NCBI GenBank assembly: GCA_013298145.1
Contig: JAAFJO010000003.1
Span: 372,001 to 436,000, forward strand
Reading direction: 5' to 3'
Length of the DNA stretch: 64,000 bases
Source: Betaproteobacteria bacterium
GTDB taxonomy: Bacteria; Pseudomonadota; Gammaproteobacteria; Burkholderiales; Casimicrobiaceae
In this document: positions 10,523-21,216 of the stretch, one piece after another
Layout: every line of letters starts with the position of its first letter
How positions within the stretch are numbered: position 1 is the first letter of the stretch
Translations under genes and position numbers: made by a program
Notes under the pieces: generated by a model
The model's input: the letters and a program-made list of their open reading frames with translations, nothing else
Told to the model about the DNA's origin: nothing
The model's database searches: none

Positions 10523-10683
10523 GGTGCAATTCTAAAAGTGTGGCGCAAAGCGACTCAAACTCCCCTCCCGAGGATTACCCTCGCCCGACAAACGGACCAC
10601 GTGGGAGCGAGACTTGATTCGAGAGCCAAGGCCCAGGCGCGCACAGGGAGCGCTTCGCACACCACGCCGAAGCAGCAGCAAGA

Positions 10684-11214
10684 CTACTTGTTTTCGCCGG
10701 GCTGCGAGCGCGGAAAAATCGCAGACCAAATCATGACGGCGGCACCGACCGTAATCGCGCTATCAGCAAGATTGAACGCCGGGTAGTAAAAGTTCCATGG
10801 CTCCCAGTAGATCAAGATGAAATCGATCACCTTTCCGAGCCAAATACGATCAATCACATTCCCAATCGCGCCGCCGACGATGAGCGTAAGCGCAAGGCGT
10901 ACACGCGAATCTGGCTCTCGTTTCATCCAGCGTACACACCAGATCGAAACACCAATCGCGAGCGCGATGAAGAACCAGCGCTGCCAGCCCCCAGCGCTCG
11001 CGAGAAAGCTAAATGCGGCGCCTGTGTTGTAAGTGAGTATCCAATCAAAAAACGGCAGCACATTGACGCGTTCGAGGTAGGTGAACTGCGTGTGGAAGTA
11101 GAGTTTAGTAATTTGATCAAACGTGATGATGAGCACGATCAAAGCGATCGCGCGAGCGCGCACCGTCGCACTTACAATTTGAGTCGACTGCTCGGACGTA
11201 GAGTCACTTGTCAT
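10684..11214 (-). CDS. lspA: Lipoprotein signal peptidase II
   Basis: This 176-residue polytopic inner-membrane aspartyl protease removes signal peptides from lipid-modified prolipoproteins. I see four hydrophobic segments and the family blocks YNTGAAFSFLA, GGAIGNVIDRI and YYPAFNLADSAI. The catalytic aspartates are in NVID and NLADS. The gene lies 130 bases downstream of ileS, the usual proteobacterial order, and upstream of ispH. The N-terminus has about 20 extra residues before the first membrane segment, which is within family variation. Confidence 0.96.
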   Translation of the reverse strand: MTSDSTSEQSTQIVSATVRARAIALIVLIITFDQITKLYFHTQFTYLERVNVLPFFDWILTYNTGAAFSFLASAGGWQRWFFIALAIGVSIWCVRWMKREPDSRVRLALTLIVGGAIGNVIDRIWLGKVIDFILIYWEPWNFYYPAFNLADSAITVGAAVMIWSAIFPRSQPGENK

Positions 11215-11344
11215 GAATATTCAGCTTCATTCTTTTAGTTCAGACTAAATGCAGGGAAGCGCTAGATAAAACAAAAGTCAACACGCTTCCTAAAACGCAT
11301 CTCACCCTGATAAATTAAAGGTCGCAGCTGTTTAGTTGCAAGTC

Positions 11345-14182
11345 CTACGCATAGACGCGCTGCTCTCCGTCGCCGTACAGATTGCTGATGCAACGCCCGC
11401 AAATGCTCGGATGCGCCGCATTCCCGCCCACATCGGCTCTGTAATGCCAGCACCGTTCGCACTTTTGATGAGCACTTGGCGACACCTCTACGTTTAGCTC
11501 ACTGCCCGGCTTGACCTCTACTCTCGACGTAATGAATACGAATTTCAGGTCGTCGCCGAGCCGCAGTAGCGCTGCGGCAAGCGGTTCTGGCGCGGAGATC
11601 ACCACGTTTGCTTGAAGGCTCGAACCCACAGTGCCCTGCTCTCGCAATGATTCGATCGATTTGGTCACCGAGCCGCGCACCTCGCGAAGTGTTTGCCAAG
11701 TCTCCAACAGATTGCCATCTTCGCCGGGCACCACGTAGTCCCACGTCTCGAACAGCACGCTGGATTCATCGACCGTTTTGCCGGGATAAAGCGTTGCCCA
11801 GATCTCTTCGCACGTGAACGAAAGAATGGGCGCGAGCATCCGTACCAGTGTTTGCAAGATGTGATGCAGCGCGGTTTGCGCGGATCGCCGCGCGGGGCTT
11901 GTAGCACCGCAGGTGTAGAGACGATCTTTCAAAACGTCAAGATAGAAGCCGCCGAGATCCTCGCTGCAAAACACTTGAATCTTTTGCGTAACAGCATGAA
12001 ATTCGTAGCGCGCATAGGCATCGCGGCACTCTCGTACGAGCTTACGTGTAAGCGCAAGCGCGTAGCGATCAAGTTCGCTCAATTGATCCGCCGCAACCAA
12101 GTCTTTCGACGCATCAAAATCTGCAGTGTTGGCAATCAAGAATCGCAGCGTATTTCGCATGCGTCGATAGGTATCGGCCACCCGCTTCAAAATTTCGTCT
12201 GAGAGCGCGAGCTCGCCAGAATAATCGGTAGCGGCGACCCAAAGCCTCAAAATGTCAGCGCCGAGCGTATCGCACACCTTTTGCGGTGCAACGACATTGC
12301 CGAGCGATTTGCTCATCTTTCGGCCGTTCTGATCCACAACAAAACCGTGCGTAAGCAGCTCGTTATAGGGCGCGCGGCCGTTAATCATGCAACTCGTGAG
12401 AAGGCTTGAGTGGAACCAACCGCGATGCTGGTCGGAGCCTTCGAGATACATGTCCGCCGGAAACTTTGATTGCTCAGGATGCGATCCACGAAGCACGGTT
12501 TCGTGTGTCGTTCCGGAGTCGAACCAAACGTCGAGCGTGTCCGGGTTTTTCACATAATCTTTCGCGTCGCTCCCGAGCAACTCGCTGACTTCGAGCGTTT
12601 GCCAAGCCTCAATGCCGCCCTGCTCCACTCGCTTTGCGACTGCTTCGAGCAGTTCGCTGGTACGCGGATGTAATTCGCCCGTTTCGCGATGAACCAAAAA
12701 CGCCATTGGCACGCCCCACTGGCGTTGGCGCGACAGAGTCCAATCCGGCCGATTCGCGATCATCGCATGGAGCCTCGGTTTTCCCCACGCCGGGAAAAAC
12801 TGGGTTGCTTCAACGGCGGCCAGCGCCGTTTCGCGCAACGAAGACGCGCCGGTTTTTGGCTTCACATCCATCCCAGCGAACCACTGGTTGGTGGCGCGGT
12901 AGATTACTGGTGTGCGATGCCGCCAACAGTGCATGTAGCTGTGTTGGAATTTCTCAGCTTTGAAAAGCGTGCCTTTCGATGCCATGTGCTCAACGATTTT
13001 GGGATTTGCGTCCCAAATCGAGAGTCCGCCAAACTCAGCAAGCGACGCGGCGTACTTGCCATCACCCAGGACCGGCGTTAAGACATCAGCATCCTTCATC
13101 CCGTACGCGCGGCATGAGAGGAAGTCTTCCACGCCGTAGGCAGGAGACGAATGCACGATCCCCGTACCGGTGTCGAGCGTGACGTACTCACCGAGGTAAA
13201 CCGGTGATGGACGATCATAAAACGGGTGAGCAAAAGCAATCAGTTCAAGCGCCCTACCTTTGCATTCGGCAATCACTTTGCCCTCTAAGCCCCAGCGATC
13301 CATGCAAAACGCGACACGATCCTTGGCGAGCACGAGAAGTGGTCTCGCTGCATCGTTGGTTTCGACTAATGCGTAGTCAAAGTCAGGATGCAAGTTAAGC
13401 GCTTGGTTGGCAGGCAGCGTCCAAGGCGTGGTCGTCCAGATCACGATGAACCCAGTCGGGTGCGGCAACGCAGCCAGCCCAAACGCCTTCGCGAGTTTGT
13501 CGTGTTCGCGGAAAGCAAATCCGACGTCGACTGCAATGTCCGTTTTGTCTTGGTACTCGACCTCGGCTTCCGCGAGCGCAGATCCGCAATCGAAGCACCA
13601 ATTCACCGGTTTTAGGCCGCGAAACACATAGCCCGCGTCGTAGATTTTGCGAAGTGCGCGAATCTCATCGGCTTCGTTACTTGGGTTCATCGTGAGGTAA
13701 GGGTTCTCCCACTCACCAAGCACCCCCAAGCGCATGAAATCCCTGCGCTGCTTCTCGATTTGTTCGTGTGCGTACGCGCGTGATTTAGCCTGGACTTCTT
13801 TCGCTGGAAGTCCTTTTCCGAACTTCTTTTCAATCTGAATTTCGATCGGCATCCCGTGACAATCCCAACCTGGCACGTAGGTCGCATCAAAGCCTGCCAT
13901 CAACTTGGATTTGACGACGATGTCTTTCAGAATTTTGTTTACCGCATGGCCCACGTGAATATCGTTATTCGCATACGGCGGCCCGTCATGGAGCACCCAG
14001 CGGGGGCGTGAGGCCGCGGCGCGTCGAATCGCGTGATAAAGCTTTTTTTGGGTCCAATCGTCCACCCATTTCGGCTCGCGCTTTGCAAGGTCGCCGCGCA
14101 TTGGAAACGGCGTATCCGGCAGATTGAGTGGATACTTTGATTCAGGTTTTTCAGCCTTAGCGGCTTTGGGTTCGGTTTGCAT
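11345..14182 (-). CDS. ileS: Isoleucyl-tRNA synthetase
   Basis: This 945-residue class I synthetase charges tRNA-Ile. The HIGH-type motif is HVGH at residues 76-79, the catalytic loop KMSKSLGN is present, and the editing domain contains the [11 protein letters not shown] block. The C-terminal zinc finger has CERCWHY and a later CGRC pair, typical of the bacterial type I enzyme. The start is ATG at 14182. The gene sits between a diguanylate cyclase gene upstream and lspA downstream. Its leader has a small GGGCCG/CGGCCC hairpin about 20 bases before the start. I see no T-box, which proteobacteria generally lack. Confidence 0.97.
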   Translation of the reverse strand: MQTEPKAAKAEKPESKYPLNLPDTPFPMRGDLAKREPKWVDDWTQKKLYHAIRRAAASRPRWVLHDGPPYANNDIHVGHAVNKILKDIVVKSKLMAGFDATYVPGWDCHGMPIEIQIEKKFGKGLPAKEVQAKSRAYAHEQIEKQRRDFMRLGVLGEWENPYLTMNPSNEADEIRALRKIYDAGYVFRGLKPVNWCFDCGSALAEAEVEYQDKTDIAVDVGFAFREHDKLAKAFGLAALPHPTGFIVIWTTTPWTLPANQALNLHPDFDYALVETNDAARPLLVLAKDRVAFCMDRWGLEGKVIAECKGRALELIAFAHPFYDRPSPVYLGEYVTLDTGTGIVHSSPAYGVEDFLSCRAYGMKDADVLTPVLGDGKYAASLAEFGGLSIWDANPKIVEHMASKGTLFKAEKFQHSYMHCWRHRTPVIYRATNQWFAGMDVKPKTGASSLRETALAAVEATQFFPAWGKPRLHAMIANRPDWTLSRQRQWGVPMAFLVHRETGELHPRTSELLEAVAKRVEQGGIEAWQTLEVSELLGSDAKDYVKNPDTLDVWFDSGTTHETVLRGSHPEQSKFPADMYLEGSDQHRGWFHSSLLTSCMINGRAPYNELLTHGFVVDQNGRKMSKSLGNVVAPQKVCDTLGADILRLWVAATDYSGELALSDEILKRVADTYRRMRNTLRFLIANTADFDASKDLVAADQLSELDRYALALTRKLVRECRDAYARYEFHAVTQKIQVFCSEDLGGFYLDVLKDRLYTCGATSPARRSAQTALHHILQTLVRMLAPILSFTCEEIWATLYPGKTVDESSVLFETWDYVVPGEDGNLLETWQTLREVRGSVTKSIESLREQGTVGSSLQANVVISAPEPLAAALLRLGDDLKFVFITSRVEVKPGSELNVEVSPSAHQKCERCWHYRADVGGNAAHPSICGRCISNLYGDGEQRVYA

Positions 14183-14548
14183 TGAAATATTGCGGCAAGT
14201 GAACGGGCCGAGCGCGGCCCAATAAAGCGGAGGGAGTCATCGCAAGCTTGAAGCGCTTCGTAATCGAAGCAAAACAACTACTTCGATCAACTTTAGGCGA
14301 TGATTGGAGCGAAAGAACGCGTCGCGAACATCGACGACGTTTCGGCAGTTAGCCGCAAATTCGATAGTGGCGAGTTTGACGAGCCAAGGTTTTCACAGGG
14401 CAGCACTGTCCCATGCGGGTTGCAGCGGCTAGGCGCGCTTGAGTGGAGAAAACGGGTCGCATCTCACTATTCTCGTTGAAATAGCGATTTCCCCCAAACG
14501 ACAAGGATCGCGGCGCTGGTGCAACGCGCGCTTCTTAAACTGACCGAA
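14183..14548. other. Gene-free interval between ileS and the GGDEF gene
   Basis: This stretch of 366 bases lies upstream of ileS and downstream of the diguanylate cyclase gene, both on the minus strand. It contains a perfect 6-bp GGGCCG/CGGCCC hairpin with a 4-base loop at 14205-14220, in the presumed ileS leader. I find no convincing coding frame, tRNA or strong promoter hexamer pair. It most likely holds the ileS promoter and the end of the cyclase transcript. Confidence 0.5.
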
Positions 14549-16201
14549 CTACGCCGCAGCGGCACTGACGACTGCGCGATTGCGCCCGCTCTCCTTCGCG
14601 CGGTACATCGCCTGGTCGGCGAGCGAGAGCAACGTGTCAAGGTCACCCGGCGGAGAGCAAGCAATGCCGACGCTCGCCGTGACAAAGAGCTCGGCAGCAA
14701 GTTTTGCCCAGCTGTGTTCAAGCAGGTTGGTTCGAAATGCTTCGCACAGCGCGTTTGTCGCTCGTAGATCTGTGTCCTCTAGCACAACGACGAATTCCTC
14801 ACCCCCCGTTCGCGCGATGAAATCTCCGCTTCGAAAGGTTGCGCGCAGGACGGCCGCCACCTCATTGAGCGTGCGATCTCCAATCAGGTGCCCGAATCGA
14901 TCATTGATTGATTTGAATCGATCGATGTCGATCATCACAACCGACAGCGGGCTCGTGCTCTCGCGGGCACGTTCGACTGCCCGCGACATGCGCGCATCAA
15001 GCGCGCGTCGATTCGGTAGCCCAGTGAGGTCATCTTGTAGTGCAAGCTTCTGTAATGCTGCCGCACGTTTCGCCTGTTGGCGAGCAAGCTCATAGGCTTG
15101 TTCGATGCTGCGCCGCTTGTTTTCATCGGCTTCAAATCGCGTCACCATCAGTTCGGATTTAGCACGCAATTGTTCGATAGAACGGCGGCTTTCAAGGAGC
15201 CGAAATTGCTCAAGTTCAACGAGCGCTAATGAGTCGTTTCCAAGCGTGCGATACGCGATGTAGAGCGCAAAGTGCAGGCGCAGCTGCGTGGCGACATGCT
15301 CTTGGACTGTGGGGAGTGCGCGAATAGACACCAGCGTTTCAATCGCTCCAGCATAGTCACCGCGCGCAAGTAGAAGCTCCCCAAGGGAACACTTTACTCG
15401 TCCCTGAATAGCCCGGTATCCACGCGCCACGGCCTCGTCGAACACCGTGGACAGTAACGACTCTGCCTCGTCATACTGCTCTAGGTGAACCAACACCTCG
15501 CCCAAGTTTCCGCGAGTGAGCGTGAGGATGAATGCATCTTCAATGGTTGGGGCAAGCGCAACCGCCTCTTTCACTAGGGGATAGATCGAATGCAGGACGC
15601 GCTCCGCCTCTTCGCGATCCGTGATCGAGTCACGCATCGTGTAGAACTTGCCAATCAGCACGGCGCCCAGGTTGTTAAGTGACGTCACGAGCGGATAGGG
15701 CTCTTTGAATTCGCGCGCAAGCTCGAGTGCATTGCGCATGATTCGCTCAGCCTGCCAGGGGTCACCTGATCGCTCAAACACCCCCCCCAAGAGCGTCATG
15801 GCGATAATGCGACCGCGCATGTCGGCCTGCCCCTCCGCGATGCGGTAGCTTTCGGTGGCGAGATCAATCGCGAGCGTGAAGTCGCCGGTTTCGCACGCGC
15901 TAAACCCGGTCCAACGCAATACTTCTGAAAGGTGATTTGGCAGGGCAACGCGCCGCAGAAACGGCAACACCTCCACCCCAAAATTCGCAGATTCAGCAAG
16001 CCGTCCAGAGCGGTACATATAAAAACATCGTACATGGCCTGCAGCGGCCCGAGTCAAATCGTCGCATTGCTCGGCAAGCTCCCATGCTTCTGTGGAAAGC
16101 GAATACGCGTCTGCGACTGCCGCGGCCCCAGTCGCGCGAACTAAGAGCTCATATACGGCTCGGGCAATGTTGCTAGGCGGCAGCGAAATCGCGGGGTTCA
16201 T
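14549..16201 (-). CDS. Diguanylate cyclase with N-terminal TPR-like domain
   Basis: This 550-residue protein makes cyclic di-GMP from two GTP. Residues 1 to about 360 are helical repeats of TPR type with no transmembrane segment, so the enzyme is probably cytoplasmic and controlled by protein contacts. A short coiled linker follows, then the GGDEF domain: DDLTGLPNRRALD, DIDRFKSINDRFGH and the active site GGEEF at 466-470. An RxxD inhibitory site (RSGD) lies exactly five residues before GGEEF, so product feedback inhibition is likely. The gene sits between ribF and ileS, an unusual insertion into a conserved cluster that runs on into minor-pilin genes. No EAL domain is present. Confidence 0.93.
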   Translation of the reverse strand: MNPAISLPPSNIARAVYELLVRATGAAAVADAYSLSTEAWELAEQCDDLTRAAAGHVRCFYMYRSGRLAESANFGVEVLPFLRRVALPNHLSEVLRWTGFSACETGDFTLAIDLATESYRIAEGQADMRGRIIAMTLLGGVFERSGDPWQAERIMRNALELAREFKEPYPLVTSLNNLGAVLIGKFYTMRDSITDREEAERVLHSIYPLVKEAVALAPTIEDAFILTLTRGNLGEVLVHLEQYDEAESLLSTVFDEAVARGYRAIQGRVKCSLGELLLARGDYAGAIETLVSIRALPTVQEHVATQLRLHFALYIAYRTLGNDSLALVELEQFRLLESRRSIEQLRAKSELMVTRFEADENKRRSIEQAYELARQQAKRAAALQKLALQDDLTGLPNRRALDARMSRAVERARESTSPLSVVMIDIDRFKSINDRFGHLIGDRTLNEVAAVLRATFRSGDFIARTGGEEFVVVLEDTDLRATNALCEAFRTNLLEHSWAKLAAELFVTASVGIACSPPGDLDTLLSLADQAMYRAKESGRNRAVVSAAAA

Positions 16202-16568
16202 GGACGCTCATTACCTCTTGGATCGCCTGGCAGCGCTCACGTTGCTGACAATTTTTGTCACCCTAAGACACAAACGGCTCGCCCGCCTTGCCTCGGTAAG
16301 CTATCCGAAGCAGGCGCGCTCGCGAGACAGACTCCCAAATTGGTGCGGTGCGCCCGAATTGAAACTGCCTTTGCGGAGGTTATCTAATCGTTCCGCTAGC
16401 GCACATTAGTTCCGTCTATAAGCGCTACTCAGCAAAATCTTTGCCAGGCCCAGCAAACATGCGGGCGTCATATGACGAACCCGTTGTCGCTGGCAGGCGA
16501 ATCGCCACTAGAAACGGTGACGACGAGCAGCTCAGCGGGAATCGAACTCTGGGTGAGCGGCCGAGTGG
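16202..16568. other. Gene-free interval between the GGDEF gene and ribF
   Basis: This stretch of 367 bases lies upstream of the diguanylate cyclase and downstream of ribF. Short frames here lack family features. I see no tRNA, repeat or strong terminator hairpin. It probably carries the promoter of the cyclase gene, but no hexamer pair stands out enough to mark. Confidence 0.45.
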
Positions 16569-17537
16569 TCAATTCGCGCTGCGAAATACGGTGCGAATTG
16601 CTGCTACGTCTTTGCTCATCTGCACAACAAGTGCGTCGATCGAGTCGAATTTGAGTTCATCGCGAATTCGCTGCACGAACTCTACAACAACGCGGCGACC
16701 GTAAAGCTCTCCCTTGAAGTCGAGCAAAAACACTTCCAACAGTGCGCGCCCCGCCTCCTTCACGGTCGGTCGCGTGCCCACGCTCGCAGCGCCGAGTATC
16801 GGCGCGCCGCCTGCAACGTCAACGCCATAGACGCGAACCGCGAAAATGCCGCGCAGTGGTAGCGGCTCCCACAGCGGAAGGTTGATCGTGGGGAATTCGA
16901 GTGTGCGCCCGAGCTTGTCACCGTGCGCCACTTTGCCGGAAATCCGGAATGGCCGCCCAAGGATCGCTGCCGCCGTCGTGCAATCGCCTTGGGCTAGCGC
17001 ATCGCGTATGAGGGTCGATGAGAACCTAACATCCATTGCCTTCACTTCTGGCATGACATAGCACTCAATCCCGTTTGCCGCGCACCACGCATGAAGACGT
17101 TTCACATCACCGGCGCGATTGCGTCCGTAACGGAAATCCTCGCCGACGATGACCCATTTCCCATTGAGTCCGTCGCGAAGGACTCGCTCGCAAAACTCAT
17201 CGGGCGCAAGTGTGGCCATCGCCGCGTTAAAGCGACCGAGTTGAATATGCGCGATACCGACAGCCCAGATGCACGCGAGCTTGTCTCTCGTACGCTGTAA
17301 CCTCGTGGGGGGCGTTTTCCCCGTGTTGGCCGCGAAATATTCGCCAGGCATCGGCGCGAAAGTCAGCGCTGTTGGCAGCAACCCGCGCTGGGACGCAGCT
17401 TTCACGACCACCTCAAGCATCGCTTGATGGCCGCGATGAACGCCATCAAAGTTGCCAATGGTCACTGCAGTAGGACGATCTCTGAAGCGCTGTGGCGTGA
17501 GGTCGCGAGCCAGCGTGGGGCGAGTAGCAGAATGCAC
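16569..17537 (-). CDS. ribF: Bifunctional riboflavin kinase/FAD synthetase
   Basis: This 322-residue enzyme converts riboflavin to FMN and FMN to FAD. The N-terminal FAD synthetase domain has TIGNFDGVHRGHQAML near residues 22-40 and the EDFRYGRNRAGD block. The C-terminal kinase domain has GRTLEFPTINLP and GAASVGTRPTV. The apparent start codon is GTG at 17537 (GTG CAT TCT), since no ATG precedes the conserved block. It is the first gene of the ribF-(cyclase)-ileS-lspA-ispH series on the minus strand. Confidence 0.96.
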   Translation of the reverse strand: MHSATRPTLARDLTPQRFRDRPTAVTIGNFDGVHRGHQAMLEVVVKAASQRGLLPTALTFAPMPGEYFAANTGKTPPTRLQRTRDKLACIWAVGIAHIQLGRFNAAMATLAPDEFCERVLRDGLNGKWVIVGEDFRYGRNRAGDVKRLHAWCAANGIECYVMPEVKAMDVRFSSTLIRDALAQGDCTTAAAILGRPFRISGKVAHGDKLGRTLEFPTINLPLWEPLPLRGIFAVRVYGVDVAGGAPILGAASVGTRPTVKEAGRALLEVFLLDFKGELYGRRVVVEFVQRIRDELKFDSIDALVVQMSKDVAAIRTVFRSAN

Positions 17538-17670
17538 GTGCGCAGTAACTTTCGGGGAAACGTATTTTGGAATTGTAGGTCGCCTGAGGAGGCCACGATT
17601 CTGGGCACGCCGCCAGTTCGACGCAGCCGTAGCGGTTGCACGGCGCCTGCTAACGATAATCCGCGCGTCG

Positions 17671-20600
17671 CTACAACACTTGGAATTTGTTTAGCCGGGG
17701 AAAGTAGAGGGCTGCCTTCACTTCGCGCGCCGGCTCCATCGCCTTGAACAGCGCCACATACCGATTCATTTGCTGTCGATGCGGCTCCGCTTCGGCACGT
17801 GCTGAAAACTTGTAGTCCACGATCCAGCGTACGCCGTCTGCAGCAACAAACGTCCGGTCAACACGAAAGATTGAATTTGATCGCGGGCTGGCGGCGTTTT
17901 GCGTGGGTAAAACTTCCTCGTGAACCGCTGCCAGCGGCGCTTCGTCGGCACTTTCTATCTGATCGCCTGAATGAATGAACGCGAAGGTTGGGCTCGATTG
18001 CATATGCGCTAGGCAATCTCGAAGAATACTGACCGACTCGTCCACTTGCGCTGCAGGGCATCCGCAGTCTCGAAGGGCGCGCCTCACGTGTTGCTCTTCA
18101 AAATCGAAAGAGGTCTTTGCGGCACGCGCCCGTGCAAGCCCCTCGATGAGCTTGTGCCCCACAATGCCTAAGGCGATCTCCGTCTCACGCTCTGACGGCT
18201 CGCGATTTTTCCCCGGTGCTTCTACATCATGCGGGACATCCGTAAACGACTGCTCACGATTCTCACTGCGAACTAGCACTGCAGCGGCCGTCAAATCGTC
18301 AAATTGCGGCAAGTGATCGAGAGGAATACGAGAGAGTGAGCCCATCATGAATAAGCGCTTGGAGGCCACGTGAACGGTGTCAACCGTCTCGTCGCGAACT
18401 TCCGTTTGAGCCGAAGCAGTCGTATCGGAGACGTCAAGCAATCGAGCGAGCGACCCACGAGGATAGCCCGCGTCCGGGCGATGAGCGCTCGCAGAAATCC
18501 AGAGCCCCTCACGCGCACGCGTGACAGCGACATATAGAAGCCGTTTTGCCTCTTCCTCGCGAAGCGCGGCACCACGGTCGTTTACAAAATCAAAAACACT
18601 TCGATGAGACTTACGGCGCGCGTCTTTGGCGGCCACTAACAGCTGCGTTGCAGGTGCCGAAAAGTTCCGATTTGATTGATAACTTTGATCCAGTTTCCCA
18701 TTTTTATTGGGCTTAGAACGCACAAAAGACCAAGTAATGAGTTGTCGATTATCGGCTGCCGTGCCCTTATTGAATTGGGGTAGAAACACGTAATCCCATT
18801 CCAAGCCTTTGGCTTTGTGAATGGTGAGAATCTCCACCGCGAGCGCACTCGCGGACGCCCCACCGATGTGTGTGGTGGCACGAGGCGCCACTGTGAAGCT
18901 ACGATAACTTTTCGCTATTCGTGCTTCTAGAAGCGCGCGCGGTGGCAAAAACCCATCGGTACATACGTCGTCTAACAGCGAGAGATACGCCTCGACTTCA
19001 TCTTTCAGATCAGCCGTGGGCACAAGCGCTCCGCCGCCGCAGTCCAGAAACACTTGAAACACACGATTCGCAAGCGTTTCCCTATTGCTTCCAGCAAAAC
19101 TACGGGCAACAGCCGCTTGCGCGCCGATGAGCCGAACCCGATCCTCCTTTGAGAGGCGTTCGAGCAGACCAGTGTCGGCTACGCTTCGCGTGAAAAAACG
19201 TGGTGTCGCGAGCTCTGCAATAAACGAAAGCGCCTCCAATGACAGTCCGACGACTGGACTTCGCAGCCACGAATACCAAGAAAGCCGATCCTCGGCTTGC
19301 GACAGCACGTACGTCAGTGACACCAAGTCACGAATGAGTGATCGCTCGGTCCAAGGCGACATCTCTTGCGCGGTGAACGCGACCTGCCGCGCCTCAAGCG
19401 TGCGCATGACAGCATCGGCATGCTGGCGCGCGCGCACGATCACGGCAATACGCGCCTGCGCGGATACGGCCTGCAGCCGCACAATTTCGTCCGCAATCAC
19501 TTCCGCCTCCGTGTCGGAATCGGTGTACGCAACAACGCCGTCCGCGCAATTGACTCGCGCTAATTCGCTTCCCTCGTCGCGCGTTGCGAGCGCGCGCGCA
19601 AACGCGACCACAGGTAAGTCAGCCCGCGTTGGCGCTTGCATAAACACGGGGTTGAGGGCCTCATTAACCCACTGGATGAGGTTAGGCCGTGATCGGTAAT
19701 TCGCAACCAAGGTAAGTGGAAAAAGCGCAATGCGACGCAAACCCTGAGCCCACACCTCGGTAAAGATGCTGACGTCTGCATCGCGAAACGCGTAGATCGA
19801 TTGCATCGGATCGCCAACGATGAAGAGCGTGTGGTCATCGCCCGGCGACCATGGATCAACCAAAGCTTCGAGCAAGCTGAGCTGCGACGGGTTGGTATCC
19901 TGAAATTCATCTACCAGGATGTGCGAAATCTTTGAATCGAGGCGCGAGAAGACTTCTTCTCGATGATTGCTAAGTGCCACTTTGGCAGCAATGGCGATAC
20001 CCGAGAAGTCGGTGCTCGCGCGAGATCGCTCGACGAGCTGCAATTCCGCTGCCGCGATTTTGACTAGCCTTAGCGCGGCACGAAGCACCGCTTCTTGCCT
20101 TGCGATTGCCTGTAGATCGGGCAATCCGCGCGAGCGATGGAGCAACGACGCGAGCATGCCAGTCGCATCCACCTCACGCAACGCGGCGATCACCTCGGTC
20201 ATCGTCGCCTTAGCCTCGCGCCTCTCGCTTTTTTGCTCAGTGCCGAGCCCACTTTCGGAGTCCTTCGGAAAGCCGTCGCGTACGTTGACGCTTTTTCGCC
20301 AGTCCCCTTTCTCGGTCAGCAAAAAATCTGCGAGCGACGTCCATTCGTCGACGGAAGCCAGCGCATCCGATGTGAGCGAGGCGCTAGTCAGCCCGCGAAG
20401 CGATTCCCGTTTGGCGGGATCAGTGACGTGCCCTTCTGCGTACGCCGCGAGCGCGCACACCCGCGCTGTTTCGGTGCTCGGCCATAAGACAACGAGCTCA
20501 CCCAACTCTCGCTCAACGCTTGCTTTTATGGCGGCACGAAAGCTTGCGATCGCTTCATCCGAATCGTCAACGAAGCGATCAATCCAAAGGGCGCGCTTGG

Positions 20601-21216
20601 AAAGCAGCGTCGCAATCGACTCGATAACGGACTCGACACGATTATCAAGTGCGATGAGCAGTTGCTCCGCTGCATTCGCTGTCTCACGGTCTGACAGGTT
20701 GTCTGGATCAAGTAGCGCGCGTCGTGCGGCTTCTCGATAGCTTTCAGAGGCATCTTCTTCGAGGGAATAGAGCGCCGGATTGGGCGCATCAGCTTCGAGC
20801 GGCGCAAGTTTCGCGATACGCAGTGAAAACGCATCAAACGTATCAATATTGAGTTGGGATGGGCGATCCATGATCCGCCACCCGCATTGACGATCGCGCG
20901 CCAGCACCTCGCGTGCGAGTTGCCAGCGCTCGCGCGCCGGAGAGCTCGCGGGCTCCGCTGAATACGAGGCCTCCTCAAGCGCCTTGAGAACACGCGCGCG
21001 CATCTCCCCGGCTGCCTTTTTTGTAAAAGTTATGGCCAATACTTCGGTTGGCTTTTCAACTGTTGCGAGAAGGCGAAGCATTCGCTGCACCAAAAGCTCG
21101 GTTTTTCCCGAGCCCGCGGGCGCTTGCACAATGAAGGATTGCGCGGGATCCAGCGCACGCCTGCGAGCCGCCTGATCATCCCCAAGCGCCGGCTGCAGTG
21201 GCAACACTGAGGTCAT
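17671..21216 (-). CDS. AddA-like UvrD-family helicase/nuclease
   Basis: This 1181-residue protein is a superfamily 1 helicase for double-strand break processing. Walker A is APAGSGKTELLVQ near residue 34, motif II is ILVDEFQDTNPSQ, and later motifs include VANYRSRPNLI and TIHKAKGLEWDYVF. A RecB-type nuclease domain at the C-terminus shows FRVDRTF and WIVDYKF, giving the D and DxK metal ligands, then a QMNRY motif. The ATG overlaps the stop of the upstream AddB-like gene by four bases, so the pair is probably one complex. The symbol addA is likely in function but I leave it blank because this proteobacterial group is often only called UvrD-helicase domain protein. Confidence 0.93.
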   Translation of the reverse strand: MTSVLPLQPALGDDQAARRRALDPAQSFIVQAPAGSGKTELLVQRMLRLLATVEKPTEVLAITFTKKAAGEMRARVLKALEEASYSAEPASSPARERWQLAREVLARDRQCGWRIMDRPSQLNIDTFDAFSLRIAKLAPLEADAPNPALYSLEEDASESYREAARRALLDPDNLSDRETANAAEQLLIALDNRVESVIESIATLLSKRALWIDRFVDDSDEAIASFRAAIKASVERELGELVVLWPSTETARVCALAAYAEGHVTDPAKRESLRGLTSASLTSDALASVDEWTSLADFLLTEKGDWRKSVNVRDGFPKDSESGLGTEQKSERREAKATMTEVIAALREVDATGMLASLLHRSRGLPDLQAIARQEAVLRAALRLVKIAAAELQLVERSRASTDFSGIAIAAKVALSNHREEVFSRLDSKISHILVDEFQDTNPSQLSLLEALVDPWSPGDDHTLFIVGDPMQSIYAFRDADVSIFTEVWAQGLRRIALFPLTLVANYRSRPNLIQWVNEALNPVFMQAPTRADLPVVAFARALATRDEGSELARVNCADGVVAYTDSDTEAEVIADEIVRLQAVSAQARIAVIVRARQHADAVMRTLEARQVAFTAQEMSPWTERSLIRDLVSLTYVLSQAEDRLSWYSWLRSPVVGLSLEALSFIAELATPRFFTRSVADTGLLERLSKEDRVRLIGAQAAVARSFAGSNRETLANRVFQVFLDCGGGALVPTADLKDEVEAYLSLLDDVCTDGFLPPRALLEARIAKSYRSFTVAPRATTHIGGASASALAVEILTIHKAKGLEWDYVFLPQFNKGTAADNRQLITWSFVRSKPNKNGKLDQSYQSNRNFSAPATQLLVAAKDARRKSHRSVFDFVNDRGAALREEEAKRLLYVAVTRAREGLWISASAHRPDAGYPRGSLARLLDVSDTTASAQTEVRDETVDTVHVASKRLFMMGSLSRIPLDHLPQFDDLTAAAVLVRSENREQSFTDVPHDVEAPGKNREPSERETEIALGIVGHKLIEGLARARAAKTSFDFEEQHVRRALRDCGCPAAQVDESVSILRDCLAHMQSSPTFAFIHSGDQIESADEAPLAAVHEEVLPTQNAASPRSNSIFRVDRTFVAADGVRWIVDYKFSARAEAEPHRQQMNRYVALFKAMEPAREVKAALYFPRLNKFQVL

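Noticed and set aside
10523..10683. A hidden fkpB gene between lspA and ispH, as in E. coli
   Set aside because: The gap is only 161 bases and no FKBP-like sequence is readable in any frame.
19967..20740. A 257-codon plus-strand frame inside the AddA-like gene
   Set aside because: It is antisense to conserved helicase sequence and is Ser/Ala/Arg-rich, typical of reverse-strand frames in GC-rich DNA.
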